A DNA stretch of 64,000 nt from Allorhizobium pseudoryzae (GCF_011046245.1 NZ_CP049241.1:1302001-1366000); one strand, 5' to 3'. Numbered from the stretch's first letter, positions 37,012 through 47,047 are shown. Numbers and translations are program-made. The notes: generated by a model not told the origin, from the letters alone.

Positions 37012-37467
37012 ATGGCGCTCAGCGACGATATCCGGCTCCTCTCCTCGGTTCCGCTGTTCCAGGGGCTGGACGATGACCAGTTGCGCCTGGTGGCGTTTGG
37101 AGCCGAGCGGCGCAATGTCGGCAAGGGTCAGGCGCTGTTTCGCGAACATTCCCCCGCCGAATGCGCCTTCGTGGTGGCCCGCGGCCGGTTCGACCTCTAC
37201 ACCGAAGGCCGCGATGGCATCGCCGAACTGGACCGCTCCGTCGGCCCCGGCACGCTTCTCTCCGAACTGGCGCTGGTGACGATGGTGGAACGCAAGTTCA
37301 CCGCCGTCGCTGCCGATGACGGCGAGGTCTTGCGCATCCCCCGCACCCTCTTCCACCGCCTGCTGGAGGAATATCCGACCGTCGCCCGACTGCTCGAGGC
37401 GCGGATCAAGGAAAACCTCGTCAACCTGGCGAAGGCGGCTGCGGCGATGCAGGGGCGGTTTGGGTGA
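37012..37467 (+). CDS. Cyclic nucleotide-binding domain protein
   Basis: A 151-residue protein consisting of one cNMP-binding (CAP-effector) domain, with PLFQGLDDDQLRLVAF at the start and the barrel up to VARLLEARIKE. There is no helix-turn-helix, so it is not a Crp-type DNA binder. The phosphate-binding cassette is poor, so it may not bind cAMP at all. It lies 84 bases after the OmpR-type regulator and is probably cotranscribed with it; the same pairing is known in Brucella. Its partner is unknown. Confidence 0.88.
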   Translation: MALSDDIRLLSSVPLFQGLDDDQLRLVAFGAERRNVGKGQALFREHSPAECAFVVARGRFDLYTEGRDGIAELDRSVGPGTLLSELALVTMVERKFTAVAADDGEVLRIPRTLFHRLLEEYPTVARLLEARIKENLVNLAKAAAAMQGRFG

Positions 37468-37535
37468 AGCAGTCTCGTGCACGCGAAAACCGTCCCGGCG
37501 CAGACAATGTCGGAACGGGAGCCACGGGATGACGG

Positions 37536-38288
37536 TCAGAGCTTGACTGCCGAGTTGCCTCCGTCGGCAAACAGGGCAGATCCGGTCACGAAGCTGGATG
37601 CCGGTTCAGCCAAGAACAGCGCTGCCTGTGCGATCTCCAGGGGTTGGGCGATCCGCTTCATGGCATGCAGTCCGGCAGCCCAGTCCTTTTGCGCCTGATC
37701 GCCAGCCATGCCGGTATCGGTTCCGCCCGGCAGAAGGGCGTTGGCCCGGATGTTGTGAGCGCCATAATCCGCGGCAATCCCCTTAACGCGCCCCATCAAT
37801 CCGGCTTTCGAGGCCGCATAGTCCGACATGCCGGGCAGACCGACACTGGTTCCCACGAAGCTGGATGTGAAGATGATCGAACCGCCTCCCCGCTCGAGCA
37901 TCGCGGGAATCTGATAGCGGGCTGCGAGGAATGCTGCGGTGAGATTGGAGTTCAGGGTCTGACGCCATTCATCGACATCGATCTCCGCCAGTGGCTTCAT
38001 CGCACCAACCGTCCCGGCATTGTTGAACGCGATATCGACGCCGCCGAAGACGTCTGTTGCAACCGCCACCAGTGCCTCGTGCGTCTCGGGCAGGCCGACA
38101 TCACCGACAATGAAGCGGACCCTGCCCCCCTCGGCCTCGATGTCCTTCGCGACCTCATTCAGCGCGGGCAAACCGCGAGCGTTCAGCACCACGCAGGCGC
38201 CTTCGGCGGCAAACAATCGTGCCGCCGCCGCACCAATGCCGGACGATGCACCGGTGATGATTGCGACCTTGTCTTTCAAACGGTCCAT
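37536..38288 (-). CDS. SDR family oxidoreductase
   Basis: A 250-residue classical short-chain dehydrogenase/reductase. The cofactor motif GASSGIG is near residue 13, NNAG near 90, and the catalytic SDYAASKAG (Tyr-x3-Lys) near 155; C-terminal region ends ADGGNSAV. The ATG with GGAGG upstream is preferred to the longer frame to 38327. Substrate and cofactor preference cannot be decided; the last residues before the fold lack an acidic residue typical of strict NAD use. Confidence 0.9.
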   Translation of the reverse strand: MDRLKDKVAIITGASSGIGAAAARLFAAEGACVVLNARGLPALNEVAKDIEAEGGRVRFIVGDVGLPETHEALVAVATDVFGGVDIAFNNAGTVGAMKPLAEIDVDEWRQTLNSNLTAAFLAARYQIPAMLERGGGSIIFTSSFVGTSVGLPGMSDYAASKAGLMGRVKGIAADYGAHNIRANALLPGGTDTGMAGDQAQKDWAAGLHAMKRIAQPLEIAQAALFLAEPASSFVTGSALFADGGNSAVKL

Positions 38289-38380
38289 GGGAGCCTCCTT
38301 CGGTTTGGGAGGCCGAGACTTAAGCAAGACCTACCGGGATCGACACCCGATTCCTGCGCGTCCCACTGACCGTCTGTAGC

Positions 38381-39181
38381 TCACATCCGGAACGTCGCCG
38401 TCACCGGCACATGGTCCGACGGGCGGTTCCAGCCGCGGGCTTCCTTCAGCACCTCGATCTTCTCCAGGAGCGACCCGAGATCCGGTGACGACCAGATGTG
38501 ATCGAGGCGGCGGCCGCGGTCGGCGGCTTCCCAGTCCTTGGCGCGGTAGCTCCACCAGGTATAGAGCTTTTCGGATGCCGGCACGTGCTGGCGCATCAGA
38601 TCCAGCCAGCCGCCCTTTTGCATCACCTCGGTGAGGCCTTCGGTCTCCACCGGCGTATGGCTGACGATCTTCAGCATCTGCTTGTGCGACCAGACATCAT
38701 GTTCCAGCGGCGCAATGTTGAGATCACCGACAAGGATCGAGGAGACGCCGGGCGTCGAGGCCCGCAAGACCTTCATTTCCTCGACGAAATCGAGCTTGTG
38801 GCCGAATTTCGGGTTGATGCTGCGGTCCGGTTCGTCTCCACCCGCCGGCACGTAAAAATTATGGATGCGGATGCGCCGCCCGCCGCGCTCAGAAATCGCC
38901 GAGATGTGGCGGGCATCACCCACGCCGCAATAATCCTGCCGGTGGTCTTCCGAAAGCGGCACCTTCGAGAGGATCGCCACCCCGTGATAGCCCTTCTGGC
39001 CATGCAGGATGATGTGCGGGTAGCCCATGGCCTGCAAGGGCTCGAGCGGGAATTCTTCCGCCCGGCACTTGATCTCCTGCAGGCAAAGGATGTCCGGCTG
39101 TTCGCGGACGATGAACTGCTCGACGATCGGCAGGCGCAGGCGCACCGAGTTGATGTTCCAGGTGGTGATGGAAAAGCGCAT
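38381..39181 (-). CDS. xthA: Exodeoxyribonuclease III
   Basis: A 266-residue AP endonuclease/3'-5' exonuclease of the ExoIII family acting in base excision repair. Motifs include TWNINSVRLR, LQEIKC (metal-binding Glu), GDLNIAP, and SDHVPVTATF with the catalytic His at the C-terminus. The only plausible ribosome-binding site, GAGG, lies in the 3' arm of the terminator hairpin of the upstream lolA-like gene, and a run of T directly precedes the ATG. Confidence 0.94.
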   Translation of the reverse strand: MRFSITTWNINSVRLRLPIVEQFIVREQPDILCLQEIKCRAEEFPLEPLQAMGYPHIILHGQKGYHGVAILSKVPLSEDHRQDYCGVGDARHISAISERGGRRIRIHNFYVPAGGDEPDRSINPKFGHKLDFVEEMKVLRASTPGVSSILVGDLNIAPLEHDVWSHKQMLKIVSHTPVETEGLTEVMQKGGWLDLMRQHVPASEKLYTWWSYRAKDWEAADRGRRLDHIWSSPDLGSLLEKIEVLKEARGWNRPSDHVPVTATFRM

Positions 39182-39182
39182 G

Positions 39183-39212
39183 AAAAAACCTCGACGTGAT
39201 GCGCCGAGGTTT
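39183..39212 (-). terminator. Terminator after lolA-like gene overlapping xthA ribosome-binding site
   Basis: On the minus strand AAACCTCG (39212-39205) pairs with CGAGGTTT (39193-39186), continuing into six T residues that end one base before the xthA ATG. The GAGG in the 3' arm is the only Shine-Dalgarno candidate of xthA. Confidence 0.75.
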
Positions 39213-39239
39213 AAAGGCTTTGGGGCTCAAAGGGCAAGC

Positions 39240-39884
39240 TTAGAACTTGTGCACTTCGTCGTAGGGAATGCGGAAGACCTTGTCGTCGAAGCGCACGCCG
39301 TTCTGCACGTTATAGATCATCACCGAGGTTTCCTTGTTCTGCAGGTCGGTGATCGTCCACTGGCGCAGGTCGAAGGTCTTCGGATCGAACATCATGGTGA
39401 TGGTGCTGTCGCCGAACACCGTCTTGTTGCCGAGCACGATGGTGGTGAGATCGGATTCCTCCCGCACGCCGCGCACCATGTTGTCGGACAGATCGATCCG
39501 GTCGGACAGGAGCAGGCTGAGCGGTGTCTTCGACAAGGGGTAAAGGTCCCAGGTCTTCAGCTTCAGGTTCCCGATCACCACGTTCTTTCCATCGGCAATC
39601 ACGCGGATCGGCGACGGGTCCTCGAAATTGAAGCGCAGCTTTCCCGGCCGTTCGATGAAGAACTTGCCGCCGGTCTGTTCGCCGCGTGGCCCGAACTGCA
39701 CGAACTCTCCCATCATCGTCTTCACCGATGAGAAGTGATCGGCAATCTTCTGGGCGGCAGCCCCGGGGGCACCTTGCGCCAGCGCCGGCAGCCCGGTCAT
39801 GCCGGCTGCGGCAAAGCCTGCAAGCCCCGCCAGAATTTTGCGGCGGCTGACGGGAACGGAACGCAAAAGCGTGAGGTCGTTCAT
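39240..39884 (-). CDS. lolA: Outer membrane lipoprotein carrier LolA-like protein
   Basis: A 214-residue periplasmic chaperone-like protein of the LolA family, which ferries lipoproteins from the LolCDE exporter to the outer membrane. The N-terminus SRRKILAGLAGFAAAG resembles a twin-arginine signal, and the barrel shows FVQFGPRGEQTGGKFFIERPGKLRF. In alphaproteobacteria this gene next to ftsK and xthA is the standard LolA. It is 71 bases downstream of ftsK on the same strand. Confidence 0.9.
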   Translation of the reverse strand: MNDLTLLRSVPVSRRKILAGLAGFAAAGMTGLPALAQGAPGAAAQKIADHFSSVKTMMGEFVQFGPRGEQTGGKFFIERPGKLRFNFEDPSPIRVIADGKNVVIGNLKLKTWDLYPLSKTPLSLLLSDRIDLSDNMVRGVREESDLTTIVLGNKTVFGDSTITMMFDPKTFDLRQWTITDLQNKETSVMIYNVQNGVRFDDKVFRIPYDEVHKF

Positions 39885-39955
39885 GGTTCAATCTCCTTTG
39901 GGCGAGCTATGCCCATCAAAGGCGGCGTCTTCGTGACGGAAACGGCAAGAGACGG

Positions 39956-42640
39956 TTATCGTTCGATAATGTCGGCTTCCGTCGGCACGAGGATTTCGCG
40001 CTTGCCGGCATGGTTGGCGGGCCCGATGAGACCCTCCTGCTCCATGCGTTCGATCAGCGAGGCGGCACGGTTATAGCCGATGCCGAGCCTGCGCTGGATA
40101 TAGGATGTCGAGGCCTTGCCGTCACGCAGGACGATTGCCACCGCCTGGTCATACGGATCGTCGGAATCGGAGAAGCTGCCGGCACCCGCAGGGCCACCAC
40201 CTTCGCCATCCTCGTCATCATCCGCGGTAATTGCGTCGAGATATTGCGGCGCGCCTTGCGTCTTCAGGTAGGAGACGATGTCCTCCACCTCGTTGTCGGA
40301 GACGAACGGCCCGTGCACGCGCTGGATGCGCCCGCCGCCGGCCATGTAGAGCATGTCGCCCATGCCGAGCAGCTGTTCGGCCCCCTGTTCGCCCAAGATC
40401 GTGCGGCTGTCGATCTTCGAGGTGACCTGGAAGGAGATGCGCGTCGGGAAGTTGGCCTTGATCGTGCCGGTGATGACATCGACCGACGGCCGCTGCGTTG
40501 CCATGATCACATGGATGCCGGCCGCGCGCGCCATCTGCGCCAGGCGCTGGACGGCGCCTTCGATATCCTTGCCGGCCACCATCATCAGGTCGGCCATTTC
40601 GTCGATGATGACGACGATATAGGGCATCGGCTGCAGGTCGAATTCTTCCGTCTCATAGACCGCCTCGCCCGTCTGGCGGTCGAACCCGGTCTGCACGGTG
40701 CGGGTCAGCACCTCGCCCTTGGCGAGCGCCTGCTCGACGCGGCTGTTGAAGCCATCGATGTTGCGCACGCCGATCTTCGACATCTTTTTGTAGCGCTCCT
40801 CCATCTCCCGGACGGTCCACTTGAGCGCCACGACCGCCTTCTTGGGGTCCGTGACGACAGGGGACAGGAGATGCGGAATGCCGTCATAGACGGAAAGTTC
40901 CAGCATTTTCGGGTCGATCATGATCAGCCGGCACTTTTCCGGCGACAGCCGGTAGAGCAGCGACAGGATCATGGTGTTGATGGCGACCGATTTACCCGAA
41001 CCGGTGGTCCCGGCGACCAGGAGATGCGGCATCTTCGCAAGATCGGCAATCACCGGCTCGCCGCCGATCGTCTTGCCGAGCGCCATGGCGAGCTTCGCCT
41101 TGGTGGTGTCGAAATCGCGGCTGGCGATCAGTTCGCGCAGGAAGACCGTCTCGCGGGTCTGGTTCGGCAGTTCGATGCCGATGGCGTTGCGGCCCGGCAC
41201 GACCGCGACACGCGCGGCAATCGCGCTCATCGAGCGGGCGATATCGTCGGCCAGACCGATGACGCGGGACGACTTGATGCCGGGCGCCGGCTCCAGTTCG
41301 TAGAGCGTGACGACCGGGCCGGGGCGGACATGGATGATCTCGCCGCGCACGCCAAAATCCTCCAGCACGCCTTCCAGCATGCGGGCATTCTGTTCAAGCG
41401 CATCCGCCGACAGCGTCACATCGCGCGCCACCTGCCGCGGCTCGGCAAGCAGATGCACGGAGGGCAGCTGGAAACCCTCCGGATCGATGAAGGTGCCTTG
41501 CGCCTCGCGCATCACCCGCTGGCCGGGCTTGGGCGCTGCCGCCGGCGCCACGACACGGCCGGACGCCTTGCCGGCGGCAGAGCGGACGCCACGCGGAGCG
41601 ACATCGAAAGGCGGATCATCATCCGACAGAAGACCGTTCGGCAGAGGCTGGCGCGCATCGGCCATGTCCTCGTCCTCATCCTCCTCGTCATCCAGGCTGA
41701 GCGGCGGCGGGGAGAGGCGGCGGCGCGCGGCCATCAGGTCCGACATCGGGTTGTCGAGCGACGGCTCCAGGCGCGCCGGCTGGCGTACCTTGGCGCGCAC
41801 CGGCTCGTTCAGGGTGCCGAATTCGTCCTCGTTGAAATCGTAGGGTTCGTCATGGTCCTCGCGCAGAGCCTGTTTCGGCTTGATGCGCATCAGGCGGCGA
41901 AACCGCGCCTGGGTGATGTACCAGTAATGGGCCAGGGCGCCGAGGGCGAGGAAACCGGCAAAGCCTCCGTCATCATCCTCTTCGTCCTCCAGCGGAGACG
42001 GTTTGGCCTTGCGCCGCATGGGCGCCGGCATCTCGTCTTCCTCGTCCACCTCCTCTTCCAGTTCCTCATTGCTGAGAAGCCCTGCGGCAAACAGGAGGAA
42101 ACCTGCGGCGGGCAGGCCGGAAACAATGCCGAGAACGATGGCTGAAACGCCGGTCGGATAACTGCCGATGAACAGGCCGGGAAAACGCAGGATCATGTCG
42201 CCGATGACACCGCCGATACCGTTCGGGATCGGCCAGGTGAGCGGGGCAGGAAAACAGCCGAGCGTCGCCGCGGCCAGAAGCGTGCCGGCAACCCATGCGC
42301 CGAGCCGAGCCGGCAGACGGGTCACCTTCCGCCCGACGATGAGGGCAAGCGCCCAGGCAAGCACCGGCAGCATGGCCACCAGGCCGGCCAGACCGAGGAA
42401 CTGCATCATGAGATCGGCAAACACCGCGCCGGAGTGCCCGAGAATATTGGTCGGCACGTTGTCGGTCGCGTAGGACAGGCTCGGGTCCTGCACGTTCCAG
42501 GTGGCGAGCGCCGCAACCGCGAGCGCAAGGGCGAGGAAGATCGCGAAACCGCAGAGCGCCAGCACCTGGCGCAGTGCAAAGGCCACCAGCGCATGGCGGA
42601 TGGAATGCTGCGCCATGGCGGCCGAAGTGCTTCTACCCAT
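39956..42640 (-). CDS. ftsK: DNA translocase FtsK
   Basis: An 894-residue septal DNA pump that resolves chromosome dimers with XerCD at division. Four hydrophobic helices lie within the first 190 residues, then an acidic, proline-containing linker to about 400; the motor follows with Walker A GTTGSGKS near 543 and Walker [13 protein letters not shown]. The C-terminal gamma winged-helix is seen in [26 protein letters not shown] CtrA-type box is about 100 bases upstream. An alternative ATG eight codons in is possible. Confidence 0.96.
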   Translation of the reverse strand: MGRSTSAAMAQHSIRHALVAFALRQVLALCGFAIFLALALAVAALATWNVQDPSLSYATDNVPTNILGHSGAVFADLMMQFLGLAGLVAMLPVLAWALALIVGRKVTRLPARLGAWVAGTLLAAATLGCFPAPLTWPIPNGIGGVIGDMILRFPGLFIGSYPTGVSAIVLGIVSGLPAAGFLLFAAGLLSNEELEEEVDEEDEMPAPMRRKAKPSPLEDEEDDDGGFAGFLALGALAHYWYITQARFRRLMRIKPKQALREDHDEPYDFNEDEFGTLNEPVRAKVRQPARLEPSLDNPMSDLMAARRRLSPPPLSLDDEEDEDEDMADARQPLPNGLLSDDDPPFDVAPRGVRSAAGKASGRVVAPAAAPKPGQRVMREAQGTFIDPEGFQLPSVHLLAEPRQVARDVTLSADALEQNARMLEGVLEDFGVRGEIIHVRPGPVVTLYELEPAPGIKSSRVIGLADDIARSMSAIAARVAVVPGRNAIGIELPNQTRETVFLRELIASRDFDTTKAKLAMALGKTIGGEPVIADLAKMPHLLVAGTTGSGKSVAINTMILSLLYRLSPEKCRLIMIDPKMLELSVYDGIPHLLSPVVTDPKKAVVALKWTVREMEERYKKMSKIGVRNIDGFNSRVEQALAKGEVLTRTVQTGFDRQTGEAVYETEEFDLQPMPYIVVIIDEMADLMMVAGKDIEGAVQRLAQMARAAGIHVIMATQRPSVDVITGTIKANFPTRISFQVTSKIDSRTILGEQGAEQLLGMGDMLYMAGGGRIQRVHGPFVSDNEVEDIVSYLKTQGAPQYLDAITADDDEDGEGGGPAGAGSFSDSDDPYDQAVAIVLRDGKASTSYIQRRLGIGYNRAASLIERMEQEGLIGPANHAGKREILVPTEADIIER

Positions 42641-42740
42641 TCTGTCTCAGCCCAAACTTTCCGTTGATGCCGCAGTGCCCGCGAAAAGCCCGAAAAGCCG
42701 CCCGCAGACACCCATATTGGAAAAGCCTAACCAAACGAGG

Positions 42741-42755
42741 TTAACGTGGCTTTAA
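42741..42755. promoter_or_regulatory. CtrA-type box upstream of ftsK
   Basis: TTAA-N7-TTAA (TTAA at 42741-42744 and at 42752-42755) matches the full CtrA-binding consensus of alphaproteobacteria. It lies 101 bases before the ftsK start in a 235-base gap. The A/T-rich motif stands out from the GC-rich context. Confidence 0.5.
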
Positions 42756-42788
42756 CCACGTGACGGAAGCAAATCTTTACCAGCAACG

Positions 42789-42815
42789 CGAAAGGCCCGG
42801 CATGGAAACCGGGCC
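42789..42815 (-). terminator. Terminator of amtB
   Basis: On the minus strand GGCCCGG pairs with CCGGGCC (42815-42809 with 42800-42794) around an eight-base loop, followed by TTTCG. The T-run is short, so strength is uncertain. Confidence 0.6.
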
Positions 42816-42875
42816 CCTCGGGAGGATAATCGGAGGACCAGGGCCACCACGCATGCGCGGCGGCCATGACCGGGA

Positions 42876-44228
42876 TCAGGAGTGGTAGGCCGCTTCGCCG
42901 TGCGAGGCGAGGTCGAGACCTTCGCGCTCGGCTTCGACCGGAACGCGCAGGCCAACGATGATATCGACCACCTTGTAGAGGATGAAGGAACCGATACCGC
43001 ACCACAGCAGCGTCACGAGCACGGCATAGATCTGGGTCATCACCTGGCCGCCCATCGTCACGCCTTCGGCATAACCGATGCCGCCGAGCGAAGCAGAGGC
43101 GAAGACGCCGGTGGCGATGGCGCCGAAGAGGCCGCCAACACCGTGGACGCCGAACACGTCAGCGGTATCGTCGTAGCCGAACTTGTTCTTCACCACGGAG
43201 ACGAAGAAGTAGCAGAGCGGCGAAACCAGCAGACCCATGATGATTGCACCCATCGGGCCGGCAATACCGGCAGCCGGCGTGATGGCGACGAGACCGGCGA
43301 TCATGCCCGAGGCAGCGCCCAGCATGGAGGCTTTGCCGCGGGTAAAGGTTTCGACAACCGACCAGGAGACGACGGCAGCGGCCGTTGCAATGAAGGTGTT
43401 GACGGTGGCGAGCATCGCGCCGCCGGAGGCTTCCAGGTTGGAGCCGGCGTTGAAACCGAACCAGCCGACCCACAGCATGGCAGCACCGACGAGCGTCAGC
43501 GTCATGGAGTGCGGCGCCATCATGTCCTTGCCGTAGCCGGTACGCTTGCCGACCATGTAGGCACCGATGAGACCAGCCACACCGGCATTGATGTGAACGA
43601 CGGTACCACCGGCGAAGTCCAGCGCGCCCCAGCCGAAGAGAAGGCCCTTGGCATCCCAGACCATGTGCGCGATCGGGAAGTAGACGAAGGTGACCCACAG
43701 CAGGCAGAAGAGGATGGCGGCGGAGAACTTGATGCGCTCTGCGAAGGCACCGACGATGAGAGCCGGCGTGATGGCCGCAAACGTCATCTGGAACAGCATG
43801 AAGATGTATTCCGGAATGACGATGCCCGCGCTGAAGGTCGCAGCCGTGCTGTCCTTCGTGACGCCGGCGAGGAACATCTTGGCGGTGCCGCCGAAGAAGG
43901 CGTTTTCAGACCCGCCGAAGGCGAAGGAATAGCCGTAGATGACCCAGACGAGCATGATGCTGGCGCCGACGAGCGTGCACTGCATCAGGACCGACAGCAT
44001 GTTCTTGGCGCGAACCAGACCGCCGTAGAAGAGGGCGAGACCCGGCATCAGCATGAACAGGACAAGAATGGTGCAAAGGAACATGAAGGCGGTATCGCCC
44101 TTGTCCGGCACAGGCGCGGCGGCCGCAGCGGGCGCAGCGTCCTGGGCGAAGGCGATGGCCGGGGCCATCACGGCTGCCGAAGCGGCACCCAGGCGTCCGA
44201 TCATGGACGAGAACTTGGAAAACGACAT
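42876..44228 (-). CDS. amtB: Ammonium transporter AmtB
   Basis: A 450-residue ammonium channel. A signal peptide-like segment near residues 1-28 and a short alanine-rich linker precede eleven helices; conserved blocks include FYGGLVRAKN, MVWDAKGLLFGWGALDFAGGTVVHINAG and the pore histidine region PHSMTLTLVGA. GlnK closes the channel under nitrogen excess; its gene lies directly upstream with a 28-base gap, so glnK-amtB is one operon. Length and topology are normal. Confidence 0.96.
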   Translation of the reverse strand: MSFSKFSSMIGRLGAASAAVMAPAIAFAQDAAPAAAAAPVPDKGDTAFMFLCTILVLFMLMPGLALFYGGLVRAKNMLSVLMQCTLVGASIMLVWVIYGYSFAFGGSENAFFGGTAKMFLAGVTKDSTAATFSAGIVIPEYIFMLFQMTFAAITPALIVGAFAERIKFSAAILFCLLWVTFVYFPIAHMVWDAKGLLFGWGALDFAGGTVVHINAGVAGLIGAYMVGKRTGYGKDMMAPHSMTLTLVGAAMLWVGWFGFNAGSNLEASGGAMLATVNTFIATAAAVVSWSVVETFTRGKASMLGAASGMIAGLVAITPAAGIAGPMGAIIMGLLVSPLCYFFVSVVKNKFGYDDTADVFGVHGVGGLFGAIATGVFASASLGGIGYAEGVTMGGQVMTQIYAVLVTLLWCGIGSFILYKVVDIIVGLRVPVEAEREGLDLASHGEAAYHS

Positions 44229-44256
44229 TGCGGAAAACTCCCCTGATCAGCCGTGC

Positions 44257-44667
<411 letters not shown>

Positions 44668-44681
44668 CTAACCTCCTACAT

Positions 44682-44696
44682 TCAAGGGGCGTGCCA
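44682..44696 (-). promoter_or_regulatory. Sigma-54-like promoter of glnK-amtB
   Basis: On the minus strand TGGCAC-N5-TTGA has a perfect -24 half (TGGCACG) and a -12 half with A replacing the usual C. Spacing is correct and the operon is a classical RpoN/NtrC target. I could not find a convincing NtrC dyad further upstream. Confidence 0.55.
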
Positions 44697-44761
44697 GATT
44701 CTCGCCACAAAATAAGTTATTGAAAAATAAACGCTATTGGAAAACCTGTTACGCGAAATGC

Positions 44762-44788
44762 AAATGGGCGCCAATTAAGCGCCCATTT
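44762..44788. terminator. Bidirectional hairpin after tesB
   Basis: AAATGGGCGC (44762-44771) and GCGCCCATTT (44779-44788) form a ten-base perfect stem with a seven-base loop, with A/T-rich flanks on both sides. It lies just beyond the tesB stop. Three copies of CAATTTT between 44796 and 44819 separate it from the gene. Confidence 0.75.
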
Positions 44789-44818
44789 TATATGCAATTT
44801 TGCAATTTTGCTCAATTT

Positions 44819-45703
44819 TCAAGCATCTGCACGTTTGCGAATCAAACCCTCCTGCGCCACGGAGGCCACGAGGGTGCCGGAACGGGTATAGAGGGAGCCG
44901 CGGGTCATGCCACGGGCGCCGGACGCGCTCGGGCTATCCTGGCTGTAGAGAAGCCAGTCATCCAGCGCGCAGGGCCGATGGAACCACATGGCGTGGTCAA
45001 TGCTGGCGGCCTGGATCGCAGGATCGAAGATCGTCGTTCCATGCGGGTAGAGCGAGGTATCGAGCAGCGTCATGTCGGACAGATAGGCAAGCACCGCCGC
45101 CTGATAGTGCCGGTCGTCCGGCACGGTGCCGGTGGTGCGCACCCAGATCTGCTGCTCGGGCTTGAGCTTCTCTTTTGACACATAGTGGACGAGATTGACG
45201 GGCCGGATCTCCACCGGTCGTTTCTGCCCCCAGTAGCGCTTCACCATCTCCGGCGCATGGGCCAGGAACATCTCCTGGAATTGCTGCTCCGACATCAGTT
45301 CCGCGGGCTGCTTGATCTCGGGGATCGCCGTCTGGTGGTCGAAACCCGGCTCTTCCAGCTGGAACGAAGCGGACATGGCGAAGATGGCCTTGCCATGCTG
45401 GATCGCCGTCACCCGACGCGTGGTGAAGCTCGAGCCGTCGCGCAATCGCTCCACCTGATAGATGATCGGCACCTTCGGGTCTCCCGGCAGCAGGAAATAG
45501 GCGTGCAGCGAATGCACGAACCGGTCCAGCGTTGCCGTGCGCTGCGCCGCCATCAGTGCCTGGGCAATCACCTGTCCGCCAAACACGCGCTGCCAGCCCA
45601 CCTGCGGACTGCCCCCTCGAAAGAGGTTCTCCTCCAGCCGCTCCAGGTCGAGCGTCTCGATCAATTGCTCCATGGGCGATGACGGTCTTTCGGCCTGCGG
45701 CAT
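44819..45703 (-). CDS. tesB: Acyl-CoA thioesterase II
   Basis: A 294-residue double-hotdog thioesterase that hydrolyses medium and long acyl-CoAs. The first repeat opens LIETLDLERLEENLFRGGSPQVGWQRVFGGQVIAQAL; the catalytic Asp-Thr-Gln network of TesB is represented in the C-terminal half near LSDMTLLDTSLYPHGTTI. Its length and architecture equal E. coli TesB. GGAG lies ten bases before the ATG. It is divergent from the ubiH-like gene. Confidence 0.93.
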   Translation of the reverse strand: MPQAERPSSPMEQLIETLDLERLEENLFRGGSPQVGWQRVFGGQVIAQALMAAQRTATLDRFVHSLHAYFLLPGDPKVPIIYQVERLRDGSSFTTRRVTAIQHGKAIFAMSASFQLEEPGFDHQTAIPEIKQPAELMSEQQFQEMFLAHAPEMVKRYWGQKRPVEIRPVNLVHYVSKEKLKPEQQIWVRTTGTVPDDRHYQAAVLAYLSDMTLLDTSLYPHGTTIFDPAIQAASIDHAMWFHRPCALDDWLLYSQDSPSASGARGMTRGSLYTRSGTLVASVAQEGLIRKRADA

Positions 45704-45805
45704 TTTTCACAAACTCCAGCGGTAGGAAGCGTCTCCCCGATGCTCTATATGTGTGAAGCACCATTCTCAAGTGCAGTGGAATTCAAGGATAGCGGGAGAC
45801 GAGCA

Positions 45806-47020
45806 ATGCTGGATATGGTGATCGTGGGCGGCGGCTATGTCGGCCTCTCCGTGGCCGTGGCAACCAAGCAGGCGGCACCGCACCTGGCGATCGAGGTGAT
45901 CGAGGCAGCGCCCGAGCACGTCTGGGAAAAGGACGAACGGGCTTCCGCCATCATTGCGGCCGCAACCCGCATGCTGGAAGTGATGGGGCTGTGGGACCAG
46001 ATCCTTGAGGATTCCCAGCCGATCAACCGGATGATCGTCACGGATTCGCGCACGTCGGACCCGGTTCGCCCGGTCTTCCTGACCTTTGACGGTGAGGTGG
46101 AGGAAGGCCGCCCCTTCGCCCACATGGTTCCGAACGTCTCGATGGTCAGGGCGCTGCGCGGCGCCTGCGAACGTCTCGGTATCCGGATCCGCCACGGCGT
46201 CTCCGCCACCGGTTTTGCGAGCGGCTCCACCGGCGCAACCCTCAGCCTCTCCAACGGCGAGACGCTGGAAAGCCGTCTCGTGGTGGCCTGCGACGGCGTT
46301 CGTTCCAAGCTGCGCGACATGGCCGGCATCAAGACGGTCCGTTGGGATTATGGCCAGTCCGGCATCGTCACCACGGTCGAACACGAGCGGCCGCATGAAG
46401 GCTGTGCAGAAGAACATTTCCTGCCCTCCGGGCCGTTCGCCATCCTGCCGCTCAAGGGCAACCGCTCCTCGCTGGTCTGGACCGAACGCACCGACGACGC
46501 CAACCGGCTCGTCGCCTCCGACGACCTGATCTTCGAAGAAGAACTGCAGCGCCGATTCGGCCACAAGCTGGGTGCGCTGACCGTCGTCGGATATCGCAAG
46601 GCCTTTCCGCTCGGCCTCACCCTGTCGCGCGCATTTGTGGCACCGCGGCTGGCGCTCGCCGGCGATGCAGCCCATGGCGTGCACCCGATTTCCGGCCAGG
46701 GTCTCAATCTCGGCTTCAAGGATGTCGCAGCGCTCGCCGAAACCGTGGTGGAAGCCGATCGCCTCGGCCTCGATATCGGCGCGCTCAACATCCTGGAACG
46801 CTACCAGGCCTGGCGCCGCTTCGATACCTTCCGCATGGGGGTGACGACGGACGTACTGAACCGGCTATTTTCCAACGACATCACGCCGATCCGCATCGCC
46901 CGCGATTTCGGCCTTGGCATGGTGGAGCGGCTGCCGAAGCTCAAATCCTATTTCATCGGCGAAGCGGCCGGCACCAAGGCGAAGGATGCACCGCGCCTGC
47001 TGCAGGGCCAGTCGATCTGA
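45806..47020 (+). CDS. ubiH: UbiH/UbiF family FAD-dependent ubiquinone hydroxylase
   Basis: A 404-residue flavin monooxygenase of the UbiH/Coq6 group, which hydroxylates the ubiquinone ring. FAD-binding motifs are MVIVGGGYVGLSVAVA at residues 4-19 and GDAAHGVHPISGQGLNLGFKD near 295, with the intervening CDGVRSKLRD. The ring position (C5, C6 or C1) cannot be assigned; alphaproteobacteria often use one UbiL-like enzyme for several steps. GGGAGACGAGCA precedes the chosen ATG. Confidence 0.88.
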   Translation: MLDMVIVGGGYVGLSVAVATKQAAPHLAIEVIEAAPEHVWEKDERASAIIAAATRMLEVMGLWDQILEDSQPINRMIVTDSRTSDPVRPVFLTFDGEVEEGRPFAHMVPNVSMVRALRGACERLGIRIRHGVSATGFASGSTGATLSLSNGETLESRLVVACDGVRSKLRDMAGIKTVRWDYGQSGIVTTVEHERPHEGCAEEHFLPSGPFAILPLKGNRSSLVWTERTDDANRLVASDDLIFEEELQRRFGHKLGALTVVGYRKAFPLGLTLSRAFVAPRLALAGDAAHGVHPISGQGLNLGFKDVAALAETVVEADRLGLDIGALNILERYQAWRRFDTFRMGVTTDVLNRLFSNDITPIRIARDFGLGMVERLPKLKSYFIGEAAGTKAKDAPRLLQGQSI

Positions 47021-47047
47021 GAAGGCGCAAGGAAAACGCCGGGCCGA

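Noticed and set aside
40010-42145. 711-codon open frame opposite ftsK
   Set aside because: Antisense shadow; ftsK is unmistakable on the other strand.
42882-44246. 454-codon open frame opposite amtB
   Set aside because: Antisense shadow with biased His/Asp/Glu composition.
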